Made by a program: the position numbers and the translations under genes. A stretch of 64,000 nt of DNA from the NCBI GenBank assembly GCA_905221605.1, contig CAJNDS010002813.1, forward strand, positions 172,001 to 236,000, read 5' to 3'. Shown one piece after another: positions 1 through 10,990 of this stretch (within the stretch, counting starts at the first letter, position 1; every line of letters begins with the position of its first letter). Source of the DNA: Symbiodinium natans. Taxonomy: Eukaryota > Sar > Dinophyceae > Suessiales > Symbiodiniaceae. The notes under the pieces were generated by a model. That model saw only the letters and a program-made list of their open reading frames with translations, did no database searches and had not been told where the DNA came from.

Positions 1-217
1 AGGAACAACAACCGGGTCCTGCCTCGAGATGAGATCAAGCAGTGCACGGACCAGATTGCAGAACTGCTGGAAAGCTATGGCGTGAACTTTCAGCGGCCAG
101 ATCTGGACCAAATGTTTTATGTCATGGACTACAGTGACACAGGCCTCCCAGAAAAAAAAGCTAGGTGCGGATTGCCAGGATTTTTGTGCAAAGATCTGCC
201 TTGGGATCCAGCTGTCG

Positions 218-270
<53 letters not shown>

Positions 271-840
271 ACCCCCCTTCCCCCCCGCCCCCTTCGTGAA
301 GAGCAGGCATCATCGAGCGGTCCGAGTTCATTCAGGGTGTGGTTGGCCTGTGCGACCAGATCCGCCCCATGTCCATTATGGAGCTCCACTACCAGGCGAG
401 AAGCCTTGAGGATAGTCAGAGGGGTCCCCAAAAGCCTGAAAATGACCTTCAACAACAAAATGAGCCCTCACTGTCGACCCCAACGTCCGAACCCTGAACC
501 CAAAAGGTATCAAAAAGGTCCCAAAAGACAGAGCTCGCCCCGTCCAGGTCTCCAAGACCTGCGGCAAAGTGGACCTTACGGAGTTGAAGGTGGATGGCTT
601 GGCGAAGACGGTCGAAGGCTATGAAGCCAAGATTGCCTCTCGGCCCTACTTTTTGTGTATAGACGGGGGCGGGGAGGGGGAGAGGGGGGCGGCTTGCTCT
701 TGCTTGAGGCACCTGAGCATGAACATGAAGCATTTTAACCTTGAGACCGTAAGCCGCAGCACCCTGTCAACATCTGCCAGGACAGCGTGGAGTCCTCTCT
801 GAGGAGGCTCACGGACCACATGCCGAAGCCTTCGGAGGGC
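1..840 (+). CDS. EF-hand protein fragment, probably C-terminal region of a voltage-gated ion channel (5' end outside window)
   Basis: Four exons can be joined in phase. Exon A is 1-142, exon B 307-395, exon C 548-634 and exon D 781 to about 840. All three introns start with GC and end AG|G. The join of A and B restores a complete EF-hand loop, DYSDTGIIERSE, with acidic or oxygen ligands at positions 1, 3, 5, 9 and 12, the Gly at 6 and the Ile at 8. Neither exon alone contains the loop. Exon B continues with EFIQGVVGLCDQIRPMSIME, a stretch I associate with dinoflagellate cation channels, where an EF-hand and a short coiled coil follow the pore domain. Exons C and D are charged and helical (KVDGLAKTVEGYEAKI, then DSVESSLRRLTDHM), consistent with that coiled coil. 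The pore segments would lie upstream. The EF-hand is certain from the pattern; the channel assignment is inference, and another calcium-binding protein is possible. Confidence 0.6.
218..287. repeat. poly-C tract inside intron 1 of the EF-hand gene
   Basis: An almost pure C run of more than 50 bases, followed by short interrupted C runs. It lies wholly between the deduced splice sites at 143 and 306. It creates long artificial poly-proline or poly-glycine reading frames on both strands. A tract of this length is prone to polymerase slippage, so the true length is uncertain. Confidence 0.9.
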
Positions 841-3235
841 CAAAGGGCCAACTCCAGGCCATTCTGCTGGACGAAGCATGCCTTGGGGACCGCCTTTGCT
901 CGGTTCCTTGTTCGCGTCAGCGATTGAACAGGAAGGAGTCTCCAAGGAGTTTCAGGGCCCAGTGCCATTCCCACCGCTCCCAGCGCTAGGTCCCAGAAGT
1001 CTACGTGGACCCACGAAGCTGCGTCAAGCACACCTATGCCTAAAGCCCACATGGAAGAAGATTCACTGCCCGGATTCTGCGGATGGCACCCGGACAGGCG
1101 AACGTCGCATGACTTGGACACCATCCAGTCTGTGACCTTCCACCAGGTGGGGGACCCTGGTTAGTCATGGTCACCCTATGACTAAGTGGGACCCATGCGG
1201 TGCAATGCGCGAGCAGAGGAGGAGGGAGGGAGGCTTAGCGCGTCTTTGCAAGGTCGTTTGCATGTCAGTTGCTGTAGTGTTGGACCTGAGGTTGTGTGTC
1301 ATACACTCCAGCATGGAGTACTACTATGTCGTTGATGATTTGGGTAAGTACTGGTACCACAGTACAAAAGTCTTATTCTGATGCTTGAGGCAACTCTTTT
1401 GCTGAGTTGTGCGCCGTCCCCCATTGGCGGCCCAAGAACTAGCACTGGCCAACCTACTTGTGCAATTACTGCTGCCAGTTGTAAGGTAGGGTGGGCCACA
1501 AGTGGTACTACAAAAAGCACTGCCAAATTTCTCGGAAGCCGGAGATGGTCCTTGCAACGCAAGGTCATTCTTTACAGCTCTCACAGAACATGCAGTAAGA
1601 CAGGTCGGACATGACATGACGTGATGTTGGCGGCAGGACGCGATACCAGAATGGGACGGCGAGGGCGACGCCGACGACATCTGGACGGGAAGCAGACGTA
1701 GTATCGTGATGCGAATGCCTGGGCTGACATGCAGGGCCCCGTTGTGGCTGCGATGCCGATTTTGCACACAGACGTGCTGGGATGCCTTGGCATGCCTTGG
1801 CCTCTTGCAGGAGCACCCAAGAGAACGGGGAGCCATCGGATCGGTCCATGGAAGCCAAAGCGCAGTTGCTATCCAGCAATCCATGACACATTTTCAGTCA
1901 TCAGATCTAAACCAGGTGTGCTTTTGCTTTTCGTGTAATGTAGCTGGCAGTACCCGTGTTAGCTCCCTTGTGGCAACTGCTACTTGGAAGCTCTCGCACC
2001 AGCACTGTGCAGCACAATATGGAACATGGACCATGCAGACACGGTTAACAGCTCATCAGGCCACCACGGTACTTGCGTGAACATGCAATTGGCAAACAGG
2101 GTGGAGCGAAAGTCCCGAAGAAGAGGGACATAGGCACCTGCACCGAAACACTTTTAAGGAGTCCGGGCAGCGACTGTGCTGGGTGCAACGTTGCTGAAGA
2201 CAACGTGGCGGCGAACTTGGTTGAAGCGGGCAAAGAAGCAGGCACGGCCACGCGTTCATCGAAAGGCTTCCGTTGCAGTTTTTGCAGTTTTCGGGTCGGG
2301 TTTAGACTGCAAAACGGCCACCTAAAAGGTGTTGCAGCTGGGAGTGCTTGTGGGAGATAATGACAATGAGCTGTGCATGCAGAGTCCAACTGGCATCCTC
2401 TCTCTGTACTGTACTTTCTGTTGAGTGGTAGCGTTCCTGTCCACTCCACCTGCTGGGCGGGTTTCACACTGCGGCAAACCCTGCGCAGAATCTGTACAAC
2501 ATGGAAGGGAAGCAGAATCTCCGGTGCGCATAGGGTCATCCAACATAACACAAAAGAAATGACCGGACAAACCCACATGTCTTTTGTTGGGCTGCCCTTA
2601 CGCGAAGAGCGGCGGTGCGAGCGGCCGATGTGTTTCGGACTGCATGCACGTCCATGTGGCGGATCGGTGCAATTGTGCGTGATGGTTCTGCAAGGCGTCG
2701 TTACGGTCGGCGGGGGTGGAAGCTCGATGACTACAGCAGTCACATGCTTGGGAAGAAAGACGTGTGCTCAGAGTTTGCATTGCCATGTAAAAACTCATCA
2801 TTGTGTCTTTGTTGCTCTGCTGTTGATGCCTGCGTTGCTTCTCTGCGATGCCTGCCTCTCAGTTCTGCTTGGGTAGTTCGTGCCCCGGGGTAGGATCGAT
2901 CAGGGCTGAACGGAGTTGGGCAGCGGTGCGCAGGGAGGAGATTCGGACTTGGGTTCAGGAGATGCGCCCGTCAAAGGCTCAGTTTCTATAGTTTATGCGA
3001 AGAGCATAACGGGTTTTTTTCCAAGAGCCTCCCTTCCCCACGGAGCACTCCTGAAGTCGTTGACGTCGGCCCTGTCCTTGTTCGGAGTCCACATGTGCCG
3101 GTCGACATCTCGCCAGAGCCACGGCCACAACGAGGTTTCAGGCGTTGGTTCACCAAGCGCGCGCCCAACCACCAGAGGTTTCCAAAGGCCCGAAACTGCG
3201 GCCACAGCGAGGTTGAGGCCTGCGTAGTGTGACAT
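841..3235. other. no recognisable gene; one possible short exon
   Basis: I see no protein family in this 2.4-kb stretch. The open frames are short and lack domain-like composition. The only splice-like signal worth noting is a consensus donor GTAAGT at 1344-1350, preceded by a short open stretch reading MEYYYVVDDLG from 1314. Without partner exons I do not call it a gene. Confidence 0.4.
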
Positions 3236-3420
3236 GTATTGTCGTTGGTGTTGCGTGCGTCTCGAAGTGGTGCAAGTGGTCCAGTGCCCGGCATGGTCAT
3301 GCAGTGTCGTTGCGTGTGCTCGAAGTCGTGTTGTTGGTGGAGTGCCGCGTGTGCTCGAAGTGGTGCCGGTGGTCTAGCCTCGTGACCGACGTGGTGTGGC
3401 GTGTGTTGTGTGTGTGTGCG
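3236..3420. repeat. degenerate GT-rich tandem repeat
   Basis: The phrase GCGTGTGCTCGAAGTGGTG and close variants recur three to four times between about 3255 and 3375, embedded in GTGTTG-rich sequence. The unit is roughly 45-60 bases and has drifted. No coding potential is evident. Confidence 0.5.
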
Positions 3421-5183
3421 CGCCGCGACGGGCGCGGGCGGCGGCTGTGGACAGATATGAAACCTACATGGTGACGTGGGGAAAACCTTACTTAAGACAA
3501 GCAAGAGGTCAATTCAGTCGCACTCGGCACCGACCGCAGCCAGGGCAGAGAATTGAGACTCGTCTCCGGACCAGCTGGAACTGCTTTCAGCGCCGCAGAA
3601 CTCCTGAACTTGGAACATCAGCGAGTTGCCAAGAGATTTTGTAATTCCTAACCCTGAACTGTCCTGCTGGGCGGGTGAGGTGGGTCCACCGGTGAGTAAG
3701 CAAGAGCTGACAGCATCGCTGCCCCAACAGGCCATGGGCTGCATGCCATGCTGGCCGGCCACAGCCAGCTACTGACGGAGGTGCTCGAAGCTGTGCAGGC
3801 CTGTGTGAGACATCGTCGGACGCCTTGTTCTTGCATTGTTATTGTTGCATGTTCGCCAGGCATTTAGGCAGCAGCCTGCGGACAAGCCAGCCCGGACAAA
3901 GGCCAGTACAAGCTGTCTCCGGATTTATGAGGTTCAGGGCTCAGGGAGTTGTACCTAAGGGGTTGTACTTGCGGCGTGCAATTGCTGTCAATTGCTGCAA
4001 GTTGTTTATCTCCACATCGGACAGCAGCTGGGTTATCTCGCATTTCTACCGCATGCACACGATCTATTGCCCAGCCTTGGTAGGCATCGGGCTTGGCCAA
4101 TGCAATCCTGCAGCTCCAGCGTGCCAATGTCGATGTGCTGAGCGCTCTTCTCGATGCCGGCTCAGAGGAGCTAATGTCTGAGCCTGAGCCAGCTTCAAAG
4201 AAGCAACAGCTCGATGGCCCATTTTGATAATGCCATCCTGGTTCTTTTCGGGGCGATCAGCTTCCTCAGCACAAAGGATGCCTGGAATTAAATCCCAGCT
4301 GTCCCTAGTACCAGGTCTCAGCGGGTTGGAATTCCTGGCCATCCTCTCCACGGGAGGGATCGTGTGCATGCCGAAGGCATCGGCGTCCCCCCAAGGTCTC
4401 ACGCGACAGAAGCGCACCAGTCTTTGACACCAGAAACAAAGGGGATCAAGCCTTGAGAGGACCCCACCCCCCCCCTCTGCAAGTCGCCCAGGGAAGTCGC
4501 TGTTTTGCGGACGCGACAAGCAGCAGCGGCGTTTCCACCTCTCCTTTGGGTTCCGATATGGCCGGCTCCAAGTGAAAGCTGTGAGTTCGAAGATAAGCTG
4601 CCGTGAAGCAACTGAAGCGAGTCCTCAGATGCTTTCAGCTCCTGCCCCGTAGTTTCAAGGCTCCCTGCTTCCAGGTTTCCGGGCTGTTGTACCTAAGCCT
4701 TTGGTGAAATCATCCCCACCTGAGCCTTGAGCCACCATTCCCGTGCCGGGAGATGCGGGATTTCTCCTTTTGGGGGTTTCGGGGTCGTGGGCAATTCTTG
4801 CGCAGCCGGTCGAGCGTTTGCGTTGGGAGTGGGTGGAAGGAAGGGAGCGACAATGTGAATTTAGACTTAGCAGCACAGAAGGTTCATGAAAAGCAACAGC
4901 TGCGTCAATTTCAACTGCTGCGTGGCCGATTTGAACGCTTGGCTGGCCTCGACCTCGTTGATGGGAATACTGTTGTGCGTTCAGTGACCACGGCACAGGT
5001 CGCAGAAACCGGCGGGTGTTTGTAAATAGTGCATTGCCCGGCATTCCGGTACTCTTCTGCAAGCTGCCATGGCCCATTCGCGCTGACGCATGTCGGCTCA
5101 CAGCGGCAAAAACAGGCGGGCTGTCAGCGCGACTTCGCGGAGGTCGCGGCTGGCACGGTTCCCAACCCCGAAGCCTGGAATGC
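3421..5183. other. mostly non-coding; possible ankyrin-like terminal exon near 4120-4226
   Basis: At about 4126 an AG is followed by an open stretch reading RANVDVLSALLDAGSEE and then a stop at 4224-4226. The spacing and the LL-DAGS pattern resemble the second half of an ankyrin repeat (established family pattern). It is too short to be sure. The remainder shows no recognisable gene. Confidence 0.3.
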
Positions 5184-5260
5184 CCCAAACCCTAAACCCT
5201 AAACCCTAAACCCTAAACCCTAAACCCTAAACCCTAAACCCTAAACCCTAAACCTAAACC
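5184..5260. repeat. interstitial telomere-type array (CCCTAAA)n
   Basis: About ten tandem CCCTAAA units with one shortened unit (CCTAAA) near the end. This is the complement of the plant-type telomere repeat TTTAGGG, which is also used by dinoflagellates. Confidence 0.95.
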
Positions 5261-6990
5261 CAAATCTTGAATCCAAAGCCCCGAGAAGCCCAACCTCAGA
5301 GGCCCGCGATGAAAGCGAAGGCCGCCAAGCCCGAGGAAGATGCGCGAAAGTGGGGCATCCCATCGACATGGGGGGGGGGGGGGCAGGAGGGTTGACTTAA
5401 CGGATGGGCCCTCTCGTGCGTACTTTTGGTACCCGCTCTTGGCATTGACCTCGCTGTCTCAATTGAAACTTTTTTTAATTTCTATTTTTTCAACTGCTTG
5501 TTGGCATGGGTATCGGGGCTCAGACGCATATAAATCAAAGCTATATGTTTTTCTTTGCTTCATGCGTGGGCGACACAGCCCTCAGACATACGGGACCGGA
5601 TACAGGTCATCGCCAACGTCTTAGGGTACTGCAGGACAATTCGAATCCTTCAAAGGATTCGGGTGCAGGGTTTACGATGTCGCGTCCAAGAGGGGCTGCG
5701 CTCTCTTGTAGCCTCAACATGGACCTGCGGCCAGCAATGAGTCTCTAACACCCCGATCCCACTCTGAAACCGAGGCTGGGGGTGTGGGGTTTAGAAAGAC
5801 TGAACCCCACCGCTTGTCGGCCCCTACTGACTCTACTGACTCTACTGGCTTCTCCAGCATCGAAAGCCCTGCGCTCCATCAGCACGAAAGAACACCCCCA
5901 AAACGTCAAGAGCCCCAAAACCCTGGTGAAGCTCTACCTCACCCAAAGCCTGAAGACCCCCAGAACATTCAAAACAAGAGCTGACAGCCCTTCAGAAGTA
6001 ACCCCAATGTGCCACAATCAAACGCCAAGAAAACACAACTCGTGTGGGCTCAACATAGGGCGTCCCCCCCACCCCCTCCCCCCCAAATGCGATAGCCCTC
6101 CCCCCTTTGTGCGGTAAGGACCATGCCGCTCCTGCTCCGGGGACTGAAGAAAGGAGGAGAGGCCTTTGAGGGGCCTTTGGGGGCTTTGGGCCTTGAGGAA
6201 ACAAATTCAGGGGTCAAAAGGGTCGGGTGTAGAGGGGCACACAACACTTGCCTCATGTCAAGAAGAACGCCAAGCCATGCGGAGAGAGGTCGCCTGGGCG
6301 AGGTGGCAGCACATATGGCACATGCTGAATCGCCGCATTTCTGAGGCTGTTGTATACATGCCTTTCGCCTTGTTCTCACTGTTGAAGCTGTGCCCGATGA
6401 CTGGCATGAAGGTATCGTCACCCTCAAACCATGAGTACTTGCCCGTGGGTCTGCGAATGCTTCAGTCTGGCAACATGGCCAGATACAAAAAAATGGGTTT
6501 AAGTCTTTCGATCTCTGACTCTGGAGGCGGGTCCTTCCGTGGGGGAAGTGCTGCTGGCGTTTGCTGGAGCCCATCCCAGGCCGGGCCGGGGGTGGGTAAC
6601 CCCCCAAGAAAGCCCTGGCGGTTGCAATGGAAGGTTGTCCCTAGATGCAGCCACAGCAGCGGCGCTGAAAGAGCTTCTGCGCCCGCCCGGGGACTCAGCT
6701 GGCAAGATGAAGGGGCCCTCAACTGGGATTCGCTTCCTTCTCGTTTGGGGGGGAGCCGGGGGGCTTCAAGAGCAGGTTATCCATGTAAGAAATATAGGGT
6801 GAAGAATCGAGCTTCTATGAGAACCTGCTCAAGCCAGACATGGCTGCAGTCGCATGAGCCCTTGTGAAGGTTGCGTTTGCAGATTCGCCCTCGATGGGTA
6901 GAGCCCTTGGCAAGCAGAAAAGCTGCTGCAGCAACATGCCATCAACCTCCTGGGTTGTCCGTTTTATGAACTTTGGTCCTAAACTCTACC
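5261..6990. other. no recognisable gene; unassigned open frame 6166-6867 (+)
   Basis: A 233-codon frame is open on the plus strand at 6166-6867. Its part around 6265-6350 (EERQAMRREVAWARWQHIW) has helical, protein-like composition, but no family is recognisable. G-rich and C-rich tracts occur at 5370-5382 and 6063-6083. The rest is unassigned. Confidence 0.25.
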
Positions 6991-6993
6991 CAG

Positions 6994-7490
6994 GCGCTGC
7001 AGCCGCACCAAGAGGAGGGGTACCGGTGGCTTATGGCCCGCGCCAGTGCAGGAATGGGCTTGCGGCTGAGTTTTCGTTGATTCCCTCACAGAGTTGCAGG
7101 CGGCACAAAGACGATCTTGCATCACTTTCTCGCGGTGGCCAAGGGGCAGTCCTCGCGGATGCCATGGGCCTTGGAAAAACCCGCCTGTTGCTCAGAGCGC
7201 GCTCTGCCCGAAACCCTTGAGCAGCCCGAATTCGAGAAACCCAACCAACCCTAAACCCTAAACCCTAAACCCTAAACCCTAGACCCTAAACCCTAAACCC
7301 TAAACCCTGAACCCAACCGTAAAGGCCTAAAGGCCAAATGAAGGGCATGGAAGCCATGCCTGCGTCTTGTGAGCGTGTGTCAACCCTGACAGAAGCGCCC
7401 CACTCCAACAACACTCCGGCTCTGGATCAGGCCAGGCCATCGCCTACATCCTGGGAGTGCGTGAGGGCTTGCCCTCACCTTGGTGAGGAT
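6994..7490 (+). CDS. SNF2-family ATPase, N-terminal helicase motifs (Q and I) in three small exons
   Basis: Exon 1 (6994-7047) encodes LQPHQEEGYRWLMARAS, matching the conserved entry of SNF2 ATPase domains (L-x-P-x-Q-x-x-G-x-x-W). Exon 2 (7144-7183) encodes GAVLADAMGLGKT, the SNF2 Walker A loop, here with Ala where Glu or Asp is usual. Exon 3 (from 7431) encodes QAIAYILGVREG, the helix that follows Walker A in this family. The introns 7048-7143 and 7184-7430 begin with GC, end AG|G, and join the exons in phase to give an uninterrupted GLGKT-R-QAIAYIL. A CCCTAAA array sits inside the second intron. SNF2 proteins are DNA translocases that remodel chromatin. Motifs Ia onward are not evident before the MFS gene. 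They may be the block at 32846-34500, or this may be a truncated copy. Confidence 0.7.
7247..7309. repeat. interstitial telomere-type array (CCCTAAA)n within a SNF2 intron
   Basis: About nine CCCTAAA units, one of them CCCTAGA. The array lies between the deduced exons 2 and 3 of the SNF2 fragment. Confidence 0.95.
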
Positions 7491-7499
7491 TCAACCGGA

Positions 7500-8182
7500 C
7501 AACTTCGTGCAGCGCGAGAATGTAGGGGGTTTGGAGGAGTTCAGGTGCCATTGGAGCTCCCCAGCTGCGCGCTAAGGAAGCGCCGGGAAGCCAGCGAAGG
7601 CGAAGCACAGGTTGAATGTGTATGTTCATCGGAGAAGTTCCAGTTCGAGCAGGGTGCAAATCCTGTAAATGATGTTCTGGGTTCAGGGTCGCGATGAGAG
7701 CTGGTCATGTCAGGCATGTTCAGAAGCTGGCGCCCTTATTTCTGGTTTGCTCATGATTTGGGCGTCTCACTTCGGGTTGGGGATGTTACCTCATTTTACT
7801 CGCGCGGCGTAGCTTGCAGACCGACACAATGCGAAAAGCGACGAGCAGCTGGCAAGCGCAGGCAAAGTAGATAACAGGACGTGACCAGATTCAGAGATGA
7901 CCTTCCACGACAGAGAATTGTGTGCCCCATCTGGGAGTGAATTCCCCTCCCATTCCAAGCCTTAAACCAATGCCATTGCATCTGGCTGCGCTGTCGGACC
8001 TATCGGACCTATCGGCTAGGGGATGCGAACTGTCGAAGGACCACATCGGACCTTCTTGACCCGATTGACCCCCTCAAAGGTCTTCAAGGTCAAGATTGCC
8101 GTAAGTTGTCAGGGTAAAGAAATGCACGAAGTTCTCTCGGCACAAGCCGTGGTCGGTGCCAAGGTGCTTCTAGAAGCTCTAC
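7500..8182. other. no recognisable gene
   Basis: An open plus frame continues to 7697 but carries no recognised motif. The remainder has stops in all frames at short intervals. Confidence 0.4.
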
Positions 8183-8284
8183 ATAGGGGTTTACGAAAAT
8201 AGGGGACCCCCAAGATAGATCCCCAGTAGGATTCCCATAGAAATAGGACCCCAAGAAGGTACCCCTAATTTCGGAAACCCCCAC
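8183..8284. mobile_element. short inverted-repeat (MITE-like) element, family 1, copy 1
   Basis: The left end reads GGGGTTTACGAAAATAGGGG. The right end, read on the other strand, starts GGGGGTTTCCGAAATTAGGGG and then GTACC. The two ends are imperfect terminal inverted repeats of about 25 bases around a 50-base core with no coding capacity. Related copies lie at 26060-26192 and 41070-41173. Confidence 0.6.
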
Positions 8285-9530
8285 ATGATTGAGAGCCTGA
8301 GAGCCTGCGTGGCGTTGACTGTAGGAGTCCGGGGGGCTCTGAGAATGCACTTGCCTGCTTTAGTTTGTCTTCAGGTTCTGCATTTTCTTTGCCTCTCCCA
8401 TTTCAATTCTTTACCCCTTTGCGTATGTGTTTGTGCAGAACTAGAAAGCTCCGGGTTTTGCTTATCGGGGGTTGGGGTGGGGGGGGGGGGGGTCATGTAT
8501 TTCCTTTGCTGCTGCATTGCCTCTTTCATCTCTCTGATGAAAGTTTTGGTCACGTGTTCTTTGTGAGTATTGTTGGTGTCAATGCTTTTTCGTGTCGTGC
8601 CCAAATGGCTAGGAATCTATTCCGAGATTAGCAAACACAATGCGGCACATATCAGGGGGTTCCAACAAATGACTCTGCACAATGAGGGGTCTTTGTTTAT
8701 AAACTCCGAAAAAGACCTTGCTCAACACATCTGAGTGAATGAAGGCAATTTTCCTTAGCAAGGGAAATTCAGGCAGGAGTCTACCACAATCCTACAATCC
8801 TATGCAGCGCCGGACGTCCAAACACATGCATGAGGCCTCTTCACAGTTGAACCTATATAAGTATGATCGCAATGGGCACTGTACTGGTGAGGAGAAAGAA
8901 TACACTACACATTCTGCTTAGAATTTCATTCAGCTCTTATGGGGGCTCGAGCTGAAATTGGTTGCATCTAGAAGCTGAGCATTTTCATCGCTAGCAACTA
9001 GGATCCTACAGTACGTGGTAGGATTCATGTTTTTACTAAGCAAAACGATTTCCCTGATTGAAATGATGTTGCCTGCCTTCCCGAATACAGTCTCTTGCGT
9101 TTTAGTATAACTTGCGTTTTAGTATAACACTTGGCCTCAGTCAGCATAGTCAGCATACAGCATGACGACACAAAGGTACACACAAACACGTGCAGTTAAC
9201 ACCCCCCCCCCAATAAAAAGCGACGCCCTAATCAGAGAAACTTGGCGTCTTTTTCTGCAGTTTGCAGTTGCAGCTTTTGTTTTTGTGGTTGTGTTTGTTT
9301 TGGTTACTTTGCTTTGGCTTGGCGAACTGGAAGATGAGGGTGCCGCGGCAATGAAGAACTTGCCATTAAGACGCCCGACGCGTGGCTTGCGGGTTGTAGC
9401 TGTGGTTGTAGAGTTTCGGGCTGTGGCCCAGAGAATGCCAGGCAAGCAGCGTGCTGACCCTGGATCGGCCTGGAACACAGGAACAGATGGCGAAACCTCA
9501 GCCGCATGCACAAACCCAAAGTCTAAAGCA
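8285..9530. other. no recognisable gene; G-run at 8477-8492
   Basis: AT-richer sequence with a G run near 8480, a duplicated phrase TTGCGTTTTAGTATAAC at about 9095-9126, and a T-rich stretch 9244-9310 upstream of the transporter. No exon is recognisable. The duplicated phrase could matter for expression of the next gene, but that is speculation. Confidence 0.4.
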
Positions 9531-9535
9531 AGGAG

Positions 9536-9548
9536 ATTGTGGCTCAAG
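9536..9548 (+). promoter_or_regulatory. possible relict of the dinoflagellate spliced leader upstream of the MFS gene
   Basis: The 13 bases ATTGTGGCTCAAG differ by one base from ATTTTGGCTCAAG, the 3' end of the dinoflagellate trans-spliced leader. The match lies 38 bases upstream of the first ATG of an intronless gene. Genomic leader relicts are a known result of reverse-transcribed, trans-spliced mRNA being reinserted. The bases further 5' do not match, so the relict would be partial or decayed. Confidence 0.45.
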
Positions 9549-9586
9549 ATCTCAGGGTCCACGCGAAATTTCCAACGTCTCAGAAG

Positions 9587-10990
9587 ATGGTGAAGGGCAT
9601 TGCGAGCGATCAGCTTGCCACCGATGCTGCCCAGGCGGCTTGGAAGGTCAAAAAGAGGCTTTTGCCCATCTTCGTTCTTGTGACGGTGGCCAATTACTTG
9701 GACCGGGGGAACATCAGCTACGCCGCTGAGGGCTTGAAGCAGAGGCTCGGCATGGATGACGTCGGCTACGGGGCAGCCAGCAGCGCCCTGTTCTACACAT
9801 ACGTCTGCTTCCAGTGGCCCCACGCTCTCATCGCCGAGCGGGTCGGCGTGCGCCCGTGGCTGGCAGCAATGATCGCGCTTTGGGGCTTTGCGACCTTGCT
9901 CACTGCCTGGGTGCAGTCGGCTGCAGAGCTGGTTTTCATCCGATTGCTGATTGGCTTTGCAGAGGCGGGCTCCTTCCCTCTCATCTACATGCACTTGGAC
10001 AGCTACCTTCCCGCCGAGGAGGTGTCCCAAAGCTGGTCCGTTGTCGTCGCTTCTTCGCAGATTGCCAGTATCATATCCGGCCCTCTCGCCGCAGCACTGA
10101 TTCAGTTGCCTGTCAACAACCTGGTCGACGAGAATTGGCAATGGCTTTTCGTGGCGGAAGGACTCTTGGCGGTGTTGGTGTCGGTGGTTGTGTACTTGTT
10201 CCTTATGGATGACGCCCCGCTCAGCACGACGGAGCAGATCGCTCTGGCAAATGCCCGGGGCAACTCCGCCCACCACTCTGCTGCGCCTGCGGGGCAGACG
10301 AGCAGCAGATGTACAGTCTTGCGGGGAGGTGTGGCCGACTGGAAGGCATGGTATTTGGGCACTGTGAGCCTGTTGATTGCCACTCCCGTCTATGCCTTCA
10401 TGTTCTTCTCTCCACAGCTGATCCAGGAGATCTTGGGTGCATCTGCATCTCAGGGTCTGGTAGACGTGTTGAATGGTCTCCCCTACTTGTGCGCATCTCT
10501 GCTGATGACCGCCGCCGGCCGCAGCATCAAGTTCTTCTCCGAGCGGTTGTATCATGGAGCCGTGGCCATGCTGTTGGCAGCCCTTCTTGCCTTCTGCTTC
10601 CCGCTGGCGTATGAAAACCTCTCCGCTGCTGCAGCCCTTGCGCAAGTCTGCGTGCTGTATGGCGTCGCAGCGGCCGTGTATATTCCTCTGGACACCATGC
10701 CTTCCGCCTACTGCTCGGAGTCGGCAGAGTCCTACTCCATCCTGAACTCAATCAAGAGCATCAGCGGAATCATCGGCCCGCCCCTCTTTGGCGCTATCAA
10801 GGAATCTGTTGATGGCCCAGCCGCTGTGGCTGTTCTGGGCATCATGGAGGTGCTTGGACTCGTGATGTTCCTGCTGTTCTTCCTGCTCATCGGCGAGATG
10901 AGGGCTTCTCTGTCATGCAGGGAGCTGCCCAATGTCAGGGGTGAACAGCGCAAAAGGACCTACGAGGCCCAGCCGTCGGAGTCTGCCTGA
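9587..10990 (+). CDS. major facilitator superfamily transporter, anion:cation symporter (ACS) type
   Basis: A single 467-residue frame without introns. I chose the ATG at 9587; the frame is open upstream to a GTG at 9539, but that extension is polar and unlikely. The protein has twelve hydrophobic segments in two halves, separated by a polar loop around residues 215-240. TM1 ends in NYLDRGNISYA, typical of the ACS branch (tartrate, phthalate, allantoate and sugar-acid carriers). TM4 carries FIRLLIGFAEAGSFP, the branch's RxLxGxxEAGxFP signature. The A-loop between TM2 and TM3 is reduced to AERVGVRPW. Such carriers import organic anions by proton or sodium symport; substrate and membrane cannot be read from sequence. 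The stop is at 10988-10990. The missing introns and the leader-like sequence upstream suggest an origin through mRNA. A 502-codon antisense frame is a shadow. Confidence 0.92.
   Translation: MVKGIASDQLATDAAQAAWKVKKRLLPIFVLVTVANYLDRGNISYAAEGLKQRLGMDDVGYGAASSALFYTYVCFQWPHALIAERVGVRPWLAAMIALWGFATLLTAWVQSAAELVFIRLLIGFAEAGSFPLIYMHLDSYLPAEEVSQSWSVVVASSQIASIISGPLAAALIQLPVNNLVDENWQWLFVAEGLLAVLVSVVVYLFLMDDAPLSTTEQIALANARGNSAHHSAAPAGQTSSRCTVLRGGVADWKAWYLGTVSLLIATPVYAFMFFSPQLIQEILGASASQGLVDVLNGLPYLCASLLMTAAGRSIKFFSERLYHGAVAMLLAALLAFCFPLAYENLSAAAALAQVCVLYGVAAAVYIPLDTMPSAYCSESAESYSILNSIKSISGIIGPPLFGAIKESVDGPAAVAVLGIMEVLGLVMFLLFFLLIGEMRASLSCRELPNVRGEQRKRTYEAQPSESA

Noticed and set aside
129-458. Poly-Gly and poly-Pro frames over the C tract
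   Set aside because: Artefacts of the homopolymer lying in a deduced intron.
9137-10645. 502-codon open frame antisense to the MFS transporter
   Set aside because: It mirrors the strong transporter frame, is His/Arg/Gln-rich without domain structure, and exists because of the sense codon bias.
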